Under the pieces are notes generated by a model. That model made no database searches and was not told where the DNA came from. It saw nothing but the letters and a program-made list of their open reading frames with translations. Below are positions 9,516 to 16,913 of a DNA stretch of 64,000 nucleotides, piece by piece (position 1 is the stretch's first letter; each line of letters starts with the position of its first letter). The stretch comes from Trichlorobacter thiogenes (GTDB lineage Bacteria; Desulfobacterota; Desulfuromonadia; Geobacterales; Pseudopelobacteraceae). Both the position numbers and the translations under genes were made by a program. The stretch spans positions 62,001 through 126,000 of the forward strand of contig NZ_FUWR01000008.1 of the NCBI RefSeq assembly GCF_900167465.1, written 5' to 3'.

Positions 9516-10372
9516 GAAAACCTTTCTCCTGAACCAACACTGCTTTGCTGCTTCAGCCCCCCCTGCTGCAAACAGAGAACCAGCTCAAACCCCAGTAGCA
9601 CCAATAACCAGCTGGTATATATCCATATCAGCAGAAACGGTAGCAACGACAATGCACCATACATAACATTGTAACGAGCAATACCAAACTGGAAACGAAA
9701 ATAGACACCATGCGCCAGCTGCCAGCATGCGCCGGTGATAACAGCCCCGATTAGTGCGGAGCGAAACTTGATGCGGGCGGCTGGCAATAACAGATACAAC
9801 AGCATCAACACCAGAGAGCTGCAAAAAAACGGGGTAAGCCTGAAAAAAAACAGAAGCCCCTCACCAACCTGGGTATTGTCAATCAGCCACTTGATCACCC
9901 ACTGGCTCTGCAGTGCCGTCGTCACGCCCAGTGCCGCAGCAAGCAGCAACGGAGCAGCTATCAGAACCACCAGATAATCCAGACTACGTCGGAGTATGCT
10001 GCGATGTTCAACGGCTTCCCCTATGGCGTTGAACGACTCTCGTATGCTCTCCAGTATAAAAAACAACGTCGCAATCAGTACTATCGTACTGAGCGACCCA
10101 ATCCCTGCAACCTTGGTATTACGGACATACTCATGCACCTTAATTGCAGTGGAACCCGCATTGCCTGTCAGCTGCTGCAGTATGTACGGCTCAAGCAACG
10201 CCTGTATCCCAACCTTTTGCAGGATTACAAAGATTAACGCCAATACCGGAACCAACGCCAGTGACGTATCAAACGACAGTGCAGAAGCACGCAGCATTCC
10301 CTGATGACTGTCAAAACGTAGCCAGAGGGAGTGTGCGGAACAAAAAAGATCTTTAACCCCTTTGGGAGTCAT
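9512..10372 (-). CDS. YihY/BrkB family inner-membrane protein
   Basis: The 286-residue protein starts at ATG 10372, four bases after the tpx stop; a TTG at 10402 would overlap tpx. It has the YihY/BrkB signature: an N-terminal LRASALSFDTSLALVPVLAL segment followed by about six hydrophobic helices and a polar C-terminus. These proteins sit in the inner membrane and have no settled function; older 'ribonuclease BN' labels for the family are wrong. Order on the reverse strand is tpx, yihY, signal-peptide ORF, kinase, with gaps of 4 bases or less. This indicates one operon with translational coupling. Confidence 0.88.
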   Translation of the reverse strand: MTPKGVKDLFCSAHSLWLRFDSHQGMLRASALSFDTSLALVPVLALIFVILQKVGIQALLEPYILQQLTGNAGSTAIKVHEYVRNTKVAGIGSLSTIVLIATLFFILESIRESFNAIGEAVEHRSILRRSLDYLVVLIAAPLLLAAALGVTTALQSQWVIKWLIDNTQVGEGLLFFFRLTPFFCSSLVLMLLYLLLPAARIKFRSALIGAVITGACWQLAHGVYFRFQFGIARYNVMYGALSLLPFLLIWIYTSWLLVLLGFELVLCLQQGGLKQQSSVGSGERFS

Positions 10373-10376
10373 GCCG

Positions 10377-10892
10377 TTAGAGCAGGGCCTTTGCAGCTGC
10401 AATAACGGCAGCGTAGTCAGGTTCGCTGGTCACTTCCGGCACCTGTTGGATATAGCGGATAACACCCTGGGCATCCACTACAAAGATGCAGCGTGCCAAC
10501 AAAAGCAGTTCCTTGATCAGCACACCGTAGTTCTGCCCAAAGGACCGGTCCCGGTAGTCAGACAGGGTAATCACCCGTTCTATCCCGGCAGCGCCACACC
10601 AGCGTTTTTGGGCAAAGGGAAGATCAAGACTGATTGTCAACAGCACAACGTTATCCGGCAGGCCGGCAGCTTCCTGATTAAAACGACGGGTTTCAGTATC
10701 ACAGACCGGTGTATCAAGGGATGGTACCGCACTGATAATCCTGATTTTACCGGCATGGGTAGCGAGACTAACCGGAGCCAGAGTCGTATCCACCACAGTG
10801 AAATCAGGAGCCTTATCCCCCAGCTTCAGCTCGGTGCCAAGCAGAGTCATTGGATTGCCCTTAAAGGTAATTACGCCGCTACGCTCGTTCAT
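10377..10892 (-). CDS. tpx: Thiol peroxidase (atypical 2-Cys peroxiredoxin)
   Basis: At 171 residues it matches the Tpx family length. The peroxidatic cysteine is Cys64 in SLDTPVCDTETRRFN and the resolving cysteine is Cys99 in RWCGAAGI, the usual Tpx spacing. The enzyme reduces H2O2 and alkyl peroxides in the cytoplasm using thioredoxin. It is the first gene of the reverse operon tpx-yihY-kinase. Its promoter must lie in the 171-base region shared with the divergent cupin gene, which also contains a perfect FNR-type box, so oxygen- or NO-linked control is possible but unproven. Confidence 0.93.
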   Translation of the reverse strand: MNERSGVITFKGNPMTLLGTELKLGDKAPDFTVVDTTLAPVSLATHAGKIRIISAVPSLDTPVCDTETRRFNQEAAGLPDNVVLLTISLDLPFAQKRWCGAAGIERVITLSDYRDRSFGQNYGVLIKELLLLARCIFVVDAQGVIRYIQQVPEVTSEPDYAAVIAAAKALL

Positions 10893-10982
10893 GCTGTTCT
10901 CCCTTTGGGTAGGTAGTGTAACGATATCAGCATACGTTTGACGCCCTGATTGTCAAGCTACAATCAGACAAAAACAGACTCT

Positions 10983-10996
10983 TTGATCTATATCAA
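10983..10996 (+). promoter_or_regulatory. FNR/CRP-family binding site (perfect palindrome)
   Basis: TTGATCTATATCAA matches the classical FNR half-sites TTGAT and ATCAA around a 4-base spacer with no mismatch. It lies in the tpx/cupin intergenic region, 68 bases before the cupin start codon and 90 bases before the tpx start. It could serve either gene. Which CRP/FNR family member binds it cannot be told from the window. Confidence 0.7.
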
Positions 10997-11063
10997 TGAT
11001 TTTCTCCGCAGAAGGTGTACGGTAGGGGTAACTAATGCCTGTAACACCGGAAAGGAAACGACC

Positions 11064-11393
11064 ATGAGTTCCAGCACCGCCTTGATCGGCACCGCCTTCA
11101 ACATGAATGAACAGATACAATACCAGAGCGGATCAGTGGTCAGCAAGACCCTGATTGACAAGAAGATCGGCACCCTGACGCTGTTTGCCTTTGATGCCGG
11201 ACAGGGATTATCGGAGCATACCGCACCATTTGATGCGGTGGTACAGATCGTTGACGGCACCGCCAGCGTCACCATAGACGGCACGGTGCATCAGGTGCAG
11301 GCGGGAGAAATGATCATTATGCCGGCCAATCTGCCCCACTCACTTAAGGCAGAGGTGCCGTTCAAGATGTTACTGGTGATGATCAGGGCTTAA
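11064..11393 (+). CDS. Small cupin-domain protein
   Basis: The 109-residue protein starts at ATG 11064, preceded by AAAGGAAACGACC. It is a single cupin barrel: the first motif is GLSEHTAPFDAVVQIVDG (His and Glu-like positions partly replaced), the second is GEMIIMPANLPHSLKA with the conserved His. Such stand-alone cupins bind a metal and are often produced under anaerobic or nitrosative conditions. The perfect FNR-type box upstream supports that here. Enzymatic role unknown. Its stop overlaps the carbonic anhydrase 3' end by 4 bases on the opposite strand. Confidence 0.85.
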   Translation: MSSSTALIGTAFNMNEQIQYQSGSVVSKTLIDKKIGTLTLFAFDAGQGLSEHTAPFDAVVQIVDGTASVTIDGTVHQVQAGEMIIMPANLPHSLKAEVPFKMLLVMIRA

Positions 11394-11995
11394 CGGCAGA
11401 CCGTCTCATTCTTCTGCATCACCTTGATTTCACCAGTATCCATGTCGTACATCCAGCCATGCACGGAAAGCTTGCCATCCAGCATGGCCCGACGCACAAA
11501 GGGATACTCCAGCAGATGTTCCAACTGTAGCCGAACGTTTTCCTCTTCGATCAGGCGACGACGCTGGTCATCGGAAACCTGCAGCCGCAGGGAGCGCAGC
11601 TTGTCATCCACCCGCTCCAGCGCCTTGTAGGCGTTGTTCAGCCAGATCGGGATATAGCGGTCATCGGGGCTTTCATTGACCAGGGCATTGATGCCACCGC
11701 AATTATAATGTCCGCAGACTACCACATCAGGGATTTTCAGGTGGTTGATGGTGAACTCCAGCACTGCGGAAAGGTTCCAGTCATTGGTGGCCACGATATT
11801 GCCCACATTGCGATGGACAAAGACCTCGCCAGGTCTGGTCTGGGTGATGGTGTTGACCGGCACGCGGGAGTCGGAACAACCGATCCAGAGCACCGTAGGA
11901 CGCTGGTGCTTGGACAGCTCGGCAAAGTAGTCCTTTTCCCGGTCAAAGACATCGGAAACAAAACGTTTGTTGCCTTCCAACAGCGTGGTAATCAT
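11390..11995 (-). CDS. Beta-class carbonic anhydrase
   Basis: The 201-residue enzyme interconverts CO2 and bicarbonate. The zinc ligands Cys40, Asp42 (with Arg44 in the CSDSR motif), His96 and Cys99 (GHYNCGG) are all present, as is the HRNVGN motif. The start ATG at 11995 follows a strong GGGAGGTG site. The cysteine hydrolase gene ends 29 bases upstream on the same strand, so the two are probably co-transcribed. Length and motifs match the Can/CynT group. Confidence 0.93.
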   Translation of the reverse strand: MITTLLEGNKRFVSDVFDREKDYFAELSKHQRPTVLWIGCSDSRVPVNTITQTRPGEVFVHRNVGNIVATNDWNLSAVLEFTINHLKIPDVVVCGHYNCGGINALVNESPDDRYIPIWLNNAYKALERVDDKLRSLRLQVSDDQRRRLIEEENVRLQLEHLLEYPFVRRAMLDGKLSVHGWMYDMDTGEIKVMQKNETVCR

Positions 11996-12024
11996 GGCGG
12001 CACCTCCCGTGAGGGGACAAGGGG

Positions 12025-12594
12025 CTACTTCACCAGTTTAGAAAGTTTTTTGAACGAATCGGTACCGGCAGCCTTCAACCACTGGAACAGCACCGATTCA
12101 GTACAGGTAATTACCGCCCCGGCCTGCTGCATCATCCCTATGGCTGCCTGCTTGTTCTGTTCGGAACGGCTCATGACCGCATCTTGCACCAGATGCACCG
12201 TATACCCGGCATCCAGCAGTTCAATCACGGTCTGCAGCACACAGACATGGGTTTCCATTCCGGTGATAACAATCTGACGACGTCCGCTGTTTCTAATCGC
12301 CTCGACGAACTCGCCACTGCCGCAACAGCTAAAGGTCATCTTTTCCAGGCGCGGCGCGGTAACCGCCTTCTCCTGCAGTTCAGACAGGGTTTCCCCCAGG
12401 CCTTTGACATACTGCTCCGTGATCACAACCGGCACCTGTAGCTCTGCTGCCGATTCAAGCAAAACAGCTGTGCTGGCAGTCAAACCAGCCAGCACCTGTG
12501 GATCCATAGCCCTGCAGAGCCGTTCCTGCACATCAATCACCACCAGCACAGAATCGGTTGCATCAAGAAAAAAACGCTGACGAGTAGTTGTCAT
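12025..12594 (-). CDS. Isochorismatase-like cysteine hydrolase
   Basis: The start was placed at the second ATG (12594, 189 residues) because GGAGG sits six bases before it; the first ATG at 12606 has no such site. The catalytic triad of the family is visible as Asp21 (VVIDVQE), Lys85 (LEKMTFS) and Cys118 (TGMETHVCVLQT). It resembles YcaC-type hydrolases, whose substrates are mostly unknown. It is followed 29 bases later by carbonic anhydrase. The spacer upstream (12595-12690) is AT-rich and contains a 7-base inverted repeat, AGAACGC (12655-12661) and GCGTTCT (12683-12689), that may be an operator. Confidence 0.87.
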   Translation of the reverse strand: MTTTRQRFFLDATDSVLVVIDVQERLCRAMDPQVLAGLTASTAVLLESAAELQVPVVITEQYVKGLGETLSELQEKAVTAPRLEKMTFSCCGSGEFVEAIRNSGRRQIVITGMETHVCVLQTVIELLDAGYTVHLVQDAVMSRSEQNKQAAIGMMQQAGAVITCTESVLFQWLKAAGTDSFKKLSKLVK

Positions 12595-12690
12595 AGCAGC
12601 CTCCATTTTTATAACTACAGTGTATAATCATCTATTGATTTTGACAAAAATAGCAGAACGCACACTAAATACAATAAAAATAGCGTTCTA

Positions 12691-13014
12691 TCAAGCCGAG
12701 GCTGTTACGTCATTCTCTGCAAGATCCAGTTCCTGAATCAGCACAAACGGACTGACCACCAGCATAGCGAACGGCTTGGCAGGCACGGCATCCCAAGCCG
12801 CAATCTGCTCAGCGGTGGGCTTTGATAACAGGTGAGAAGCCAGCCAACTCTGCACCATAGCGCTATCATCAGCCACTACTCGCTCACCGACGGTAACCAG
12901 TTCCAGCATTCTCTCAACCAGTATCAGCGCTCCCCGTTCATTATGAGCCCGCAACCACTGCCACTGGGCTGTATCAACCTGTTCTGCCAACCCCTGCATG
13001 GCATCATCCGGCAT
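12691..13014 (-). CDS. DUF2288 family protein
   Basis: The 107-residue protein is read from ATG 13014, which has GGGGGAG seven bases upstream; the in-frame ATG at 13020 abuts that site. The pattern W..L.......L.LVE(R)M...V........V..W......KP...Q...W.......A.LVVSPFVLIQELD matches the DUF2288 family, small soluble proteins with no known function. It is divergent from the PATAN-domain gene at 13123 and upstream of the cysteine hydrolase on the same strand. Confidence 0.75.
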   Translation of the reverse strand: MPDDAMQGLAEQVDTAQWQWLRAHNERGALILVERMLELVTVGERVVADDSAMVQSWLASHLLSKPTAEQIAAWDAVPAKPFAMLVVSPFVLIQELDLAENDVTASA

Positions 13015-13122
13015 ATCCATCTCCCCCTTTTGTTAAAATTGCAGCTAAAACACGATTTGCCACTTGAATCATCGCTGTTTTCTGATTAAATGTGAAGACA
13101 AACCTTTTCCAAGGAGCCACCC

Positions 13123-14334
13123 ATGGCCTTTTCAGGTGATCTGGAACACCTCTCCATAGTTGATGTGATCCAGTTGCTGCATTCTACCCGTAAAACCGGA
13201 ACGTTAAAGGTGGAGGGCCGCAAGGGAGATATCTCGGTTGCCTTCAGCGACGGCTACATTGTGGGGGCAAGCCATTACTCCAAAGGAGCCTTAATCGGCA
13301 CCATTCTTATGGAGGCAGGGGTAATCGATGCTGAAACCCTTCAAAAGGCCCTGGATATCCAGCAACAGGCTGGAGAAGACCGTAAACCGCTGGTTGCCAC
13401 CTTGCTGGAAAACGGGCTTGCTGACCGCGATGCAGCCTACCGTGGCCTTGAAAGCCTGATTGAACTGGCGATTGTCGAGATACTGACCTGGAAAAAAGGA
13501 AATTTTGCCCTGCAGGTTGATGAAATACTGGTCTGCGATGAGTTCCGCTATTTCCCTGACAACCTGGATCAGGAATTCACGCTGCCCACTGAACATGTCC
13601 TGATGGATGCCCTGCGGATCTTTGATGAAAAGATGCGTGACGGACTGTTGCAGATGGAAGAGGAACCCCATGCCACTCCTGCCTCTGAACAAGCAGACAG
13701 TAGCACCCTCTTGTCTGCAGATGACCTTGGACTGGGAGACCTTGATGCCGTGAAACGCAAGCCGCCTGCCTTTCATGAGGCCTTAAAGGACCAGCCGACT
13801 TCAGATTTACTACAATCTAAATTCAATGCCGTCCTGAAAGACACCAGCGCAAGCCTGAAACAGGTTACCACTTTACCAGAAACCGCCCGGATACTTCTGG
13901 AGACCGTTTCAGCCCTCTTCCCACGGGCACTTACCCTGGTGGTATGGGACACAGAACTGGTTGCAGAACGGGGAATCGGCATGACCACCCCCCGCGAAGA
14001 GGGGCCGGGGCCGGTCATGGGATTTAAAATACCACTCAATATCGGCACCCTGTTCCGTTTTATCCTTGACAAAGGGCTCTTGTTTTACGGTAAATCTGAA
14101 GATCAGGCACTGAAAGAGTATCTCTACCCGGTAATTGGTGCTCCAGCGGACCCCACACTGCTACTGCTACCGCTGAAGATGGGAAAAAAGGTAATTGCGC
14201 TTATTTATGCAGATTTCGGAGCACAACCTGCTGCCGAAATCAACACGGTACAACTGGAAGGTTGTGCCGAACATGCCGGAATGGCCATTGAAAGTGCCCT
14301 GCTACGCAAACAGCGAGCCACAAAAAACGGCTGA
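13123..14334 (+). CDS. DUF4388 (PATAN) domain protein with C-terminal GAF-like region
   Basis: The 403-residue protein starts after AAGGAGCCACCC. Residues 1-150 form a DUF4388/PATAN domain (GDLEHLSIVDVIQLLHSTRKT at the start, then GTLKV, a GDI-VAF-DG-IVGA strand pair, and a helical tail). A low-complexity linker (about 180-215) leads to a C-terminal part of about 180 residues that reads like a degenerate GAF domain (LPETARILLETVSALFPRA). PATAN proteins accompany gliding and type IV pilus systems in Geobacter and Myxococcus. The PilT-like gene starts 15 bases downstream, so a role in pilus signalling is inferred. Confidence 0.8.
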   Translation: MAFSGDLEHLSIVDVIQLLHSTRKTGTLKVEGRKGDISVAFSDGYIVGASHYSKGALIGTILMEAGVIDAETLQKALDIQQQAGEDRKPLVATLLENGLADRDAAYRGLESLIELAIVEILTWKKGNFALQVDEILVCDEFRYFPDNLDQEFTLPTEHVLMDALRIFDEKMRDGLLQMEEEPHATPASEQADSSTLLSADDLGLGDLDAVKRKPPAFHEALKDQPTSDLLQSKFNAVLKDTSASLKQVTTLPETARILLETVSALFPRALTLVVWDTELVAERGIGMTTPREEGPGPVMGFKIPLNIGTLFRFILDKGLLFYGKSEDQALKEYLYPVIGAPADPTLLLLPLKMGKKVIALIYADFGAQPAAEINTVQLEGCAEHAGMAIESALLRKQRATKNG

Positions 14335-14349
14335 TAAGGAACCAAACCA

Positions 14350-15423
14350 ATGGATATGAACCTGCTCAACCAGATTCTAGGAATCGCTTTTGAAAAACGG
14401 GTCTCAGACCTGCATTTTGAAGTGGATAATCCCCCCTTTTTCAGGGCGCACGGCCAACTGATCCGCTCAAAACTGCCTTCCCTCACCTCTCAGGACACTG
14501 AATTTATCGCTCAGACAGTGCTTGCCCAGAGTAACCGCAAGCTGCCAGCAGATCTGCGAGAGCTTGATGCAGCCTACGCCTTACCCAATGGCGGCCGTTT
14601 CCGGGTCAGTATCTTCCGTCAGCGCTGCAGTGTCGGCATCGTGATGCGCGTGATCCCCCCCTACATTGCTGCGTTCAATGAATTAAATCTGCCGCCTATT
14701 CTGGGTGAGATCTGCCAATCGCCCAACGGACTGGTTCTGGTTACCGGTCCCACCGGCAACGGGAAATCCACCACCCTGGCATCCATGCTCCAATACATCA
14801 ATCGGACTGACAACTTCAACATCATAACCATTGAAGATCCGATCGAGTTCCTGTTCGCCTCAGACAAAAGTTGTATCATCCAGCGGGAGGTTGGGATTGA
14901 TACTGGCAGCTTCAGCGCTGCCCTGAAGGCCGCCCTGCGAATGGACCCGGACGTGATCATGGTTGGTGAAATGAGAGATCTGGAAACCATTGATTCCTGT
15001 ATCAAGGCAGCAGAGACCGGCCACCTGGTTTTTTCAACCCTGCACACCCAGAGTGCCGCTTCAACTGTCAACCGCCTGGTGGGACACTTCCCGCCCGACT
15101 CACAGGAGGTAATCCGCCAGCGCCTGGCTGATATTCTGGTGGCAACCATCTCGTTACGCCTGATCAACGACAAGACCGGTGAAAAGGTACTACCGGTGGT
15201 TGAAATCATGCGCACCACCACCACGATTCAGGCCTGTATCCGCGAGGGTCGCTTCGATGAGATTGAAAAGCATATTGAAAACGGTCGCACCCAGTATCAG
15301 ATGCAATCCCTTGACCAGCACCTGGTTCAACTCTGCCAGCAGGACCTGATTACCTTTGAGCAGGCCAAACGGATCACCCGCTCCATGGATCTGGAGAGGA
15401 AACTGACCTTTACCGGAGAATAG
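14350..15423 (+). CDS. PilT/PilU-family twitching motility ATPase
   Basis: The 357-residue protein has the PilT layout. The N-terminal PAS-like domain reads LHFEVDNPPFFRAHGQL. Walker A is GPTGNGKSTT at about 133-142, with Asn where Ser is usual. The Asp box (TIEDPIEF), Walker B (DPDVIMVGEMRD) and His box (TGHLVFSTLHT) are present. A C-terminal segment IQACIREGRFDEI resembles the AIRNLIRE retraction motif. These hexameric ATPases power pilus retraction at the inner membrane. The upstream PATAN gene and downstream secreted proline-rich gene are closely spaced and likely share its transcript. It is probably one of several PilT paralogues in the genome; I cannot say which. Confidence 0.9.
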   Translation: MDMNLLNQILGIAFEKRVSDLHFEVDNPPFFRAHGQLIRSKLPSLTSQDTEFIAQTVLAQSNRKLPADLRELDAAYALPNGGRFRVSIFRQRCSVGIVMRVIPPYIAAFNELNLPPILGEICQSPNGLVLVTGPTGNGKSTTLASMLQYINRTDNFNIITIEDPIEFLFASDKSCIIQREVGIDTGSFSAALKAALRMDPDVIMVGEMRDLETIDSCIKAAETGHLVFSTLHTQSAASTVNRLVGHFPPDSQEVIRQRLADILVATISLRLINDKTGEKVLPVVEIMRTTTTIQACIREGRFDEIEKHIENGRTQYQMQSLDQHLVQLCQQDLITFEQAKRITRSMDLERKLTFTGE

Positions 15424-15453
15424 CAGGTAACAATTGACAAGGAGGTACCATCG

Positions 15454-16146
15454 ATGAAGATCATGCTGAAACTATTATGTCTCGCGCTCTGTGCAAACCT
15501 TGCAACTGCTGCAATTTGCAGTGCTGACGAAAATTTAGAAGAACTGTTGCAGCCGCAGGTCTATGACCTTGGCGAAACACCGAAACCACCGCCGGTAAAG
15601 ATCAAAAAGCAAACACCACCGCCCAAACCGGCTCCACGTCCGGACGTCGAAAAATTTGTTGTACCCCCCCCGCCCCCACCACCACCTCGCTATGAGGCCC
15701 CACCACCGCGGCCTACACCGCCGCCGGTTATGGGAGATGACAGTCACTTCATCCAGGGTGACGACTACTTTATCCAGCGCCACGGCCTGGAAGGACACAC
15801 CTGGATTTATGTTGAACTGGCTAAAATGGTCAACAGCCCTGGCTCAAACACCAAGGGTGAGGCAGAGTTCATGAAGGTTAAAGATGGCAAGAACTACTGG
15901 ACCAGCCACTACTGGCAGACCCGAATAGCCTCTGAAAGCGAACTACGTCTTGGCTTGAACGTGATCATTTTTGAAGGGAACCATCGCAACAGCATCTATG
16001 ACGCCCCGGAAAGAAAAGATCGTGCACGCGGCAGCAGCTGGTTTATGGCTCGCATCACTGACCTGTCGGACCTCTATAAAGGCTATGTCACGGTCTCCGG
16101 TAACTACAAGGTCAGCCTGCGCAACATGCGAGTGATCCTGCGCTGA
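15454..16146 (+). CDS. Secreted proline-rich protein of unknown function
   Basis: The 230-residue protein begins after a strong AAGGAGGT site. An N-terminal signal peptide (about 1-24, cleaving near ICSADEN) precedes a proline-rich stretch (about residues 43-92) with runs of eight and more prolines. A C-terminal globular domain of about 130 residues follows (GDDYFIQRHGLEGHTWIYVELAK to the end) that I do not recognise. The proline-rich part could span the periplasm or bind a partner. It lies 30 bases after the PilT-like gene and ends at a strong terminator, so it closes the PATAN-PilT transcript. A pilus-related role is only inferred. Confidence 0.75.
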   Translation: MKIMLKLLCLALCANLATAAICSADENLEELLQPQVYDLGETPKPPPVKIKKQTPPPKPAPRPDVEKFVVPPPPPPPPRYEAPPPRPTPPPVMGDDSHFIQGDDYFIQRHGLEGHTWIYVELAKMVNSPGSNTKGEAEFMKVKDGKNYWTSHYWQTRIASESELRLGLNVIIFEGNHRNSIYDAPERKDRARGSSWFMARITDLSDLYKGYVTVSGNYKVSLRNMRVILR

Positions 16147-16173
16147 CCTGAAAGCAGAACAGTTCCGCAAAAC

Positions 16174-16210
16174 AAAACAGGGGGCGTCCAGTTGGACACC
16201 CCCTGTTTTT
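16174..16210 (+). terminator. Rho-independent terminator
   Basis: An AAAACAGGGGG / CCCCCTGTTTT stem, extended by GTCC/GGAC around a short loop, ends in a T run. It follows the proline-rich protein by 27 bases and should end the 13123-16146 transcript. Confidence 0.85.
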
Positions 16211-16299
16211 ATTGAGCAGCTTATTGCTGTTACCAAGCGCAAGCAAAAAGTATACGCCCATAAAAAATAAAAAAACAGACTGGAAAATTATTCGGTTTA

Positions 16300-16500
16300 T
16301 GTCGATACTGTACTTAACGGTAGCGCTAACCGGAAGAGCAGAAGGCACCAGAACGACGAGCAGGAAAGGTGATCTGCATCCAAGATGTAATCAGCGAACA
16401 TAGTGATCCACAGCACCTGTCCGGTGGAACATAACCGCCGGAACTCCCGTGAAACAGGGATTCAAGCATCAGAGGCCCGCGAACCATCGCGGGCCTTTCA
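16300..16500 (+). ncRNA. Candidate structured small RNA ending in its own terminator
   Basis: Between the terminator at 16174-16210 and the next one at 16473-16500 there is no convincing protein gene. Consecutive stems can be drawn: CCGGTGG (16421-16427) with CCGCCGG (16435-16441), then TCCC/GGGA (16445-16460), then the terminator. Six GGA triplets occur between 16270 and 16460, two of them in or next to loops, as in CsrA-binding RNAs. The 5' end is a guess. No known riboswitch consensus was recognised. Confidence 0.35.
16473..16500 (+). terminator. Rho-independent terminator of an RNA without a protein gene
   Basis: A perfect 10-base stem AGGCCCGCGA / TCGCGGGCCT with an ACCA loop is followed by TTCACGTTTTC. 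No open frame ends shortly before it, which is why a small RNA is proposed upstream. Confidence 0.75.
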
Positions 16501-16520
16501 CGTTTTCATCCATCAATTTG

Positions 16521-16662
16521 CAGGGCTTTGAAAAACGTTATGAGGAAGGCCGGATACAAGGCGCACGGAGCGCAGCGACTGAGACATAACATACAGTTAG
16601 ACGATGGAGCGAGCACCGCGCAACGCCGTAGACGGCCTCCGGAATAGTTTTTCAAAGCCCTG
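16521..16662. repeat. 142-bp inverted-repeat (MITE/REP-like) element
   Basis: The outer arms CAGGGCTTTGAAAAAC (16521-16536) and GTTTTTCAAAGCCCTG (16647-16662) are perfect 16-base inverted repeats. Inside, GGAAGGCCG pairs imperfectly with CGGAGGCCG and GCGCACGGAGCG with CGCTCC...GCGC-type sequence, so the whole unit can fold as one long hairpin. No ORF is present. It resembles a dispersed non-autonomous element; copy number cannot be judged here. Confidence 0.65.
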
Positions 16663-16913
16663 TTAAATCTCAGCTAAAATCTCAACAGCGACTTCTATCA
16701 GACCTATTGCAGATGCACCCTTTCCTGTTAAACTTTGCCTGTACTAATCGGCAGAACCGTACCGGGCATGGCTGCCTCCTGCCCCTGCCATCTACAGTGA
16801 ATTGAATGTTACAAAAATCTTATTCAACAACATTGAACTAGACGCCAAGTGGGTCTTTATTGTATGCAAATAGCCCTGTACCTGACAGCTCTGTTCAGAA
16901 CACGAGGCATTAG
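16663..16913. other. Gene-less leader region upstream of the CheB-CheR fusion
   Basis: No ORF, repeat or hairpin of note was seen in this 251-base stretch. It should contain the promoter of the gene at 16914; a GAGG Shine-Dalgarno-like sequence lies just before its ATG. No confident -35/-10 pair was found. Confidence 0.4.

Noticed and set aside
12655-12689. AGAACGC / GCGTTCT inverted repeat as a terminator
   Set aside because: The arms are short, the loop is 21 bases and no T run follows; an operator is as likely, so it is mentioned only with the neighbouring gene.
16212-16403. 63-codon forward open frame in the gene-less region
   Set aside because: It starts at TTG without a Shine-Dalgarno and overlaps a terminator; composition does not look coding.
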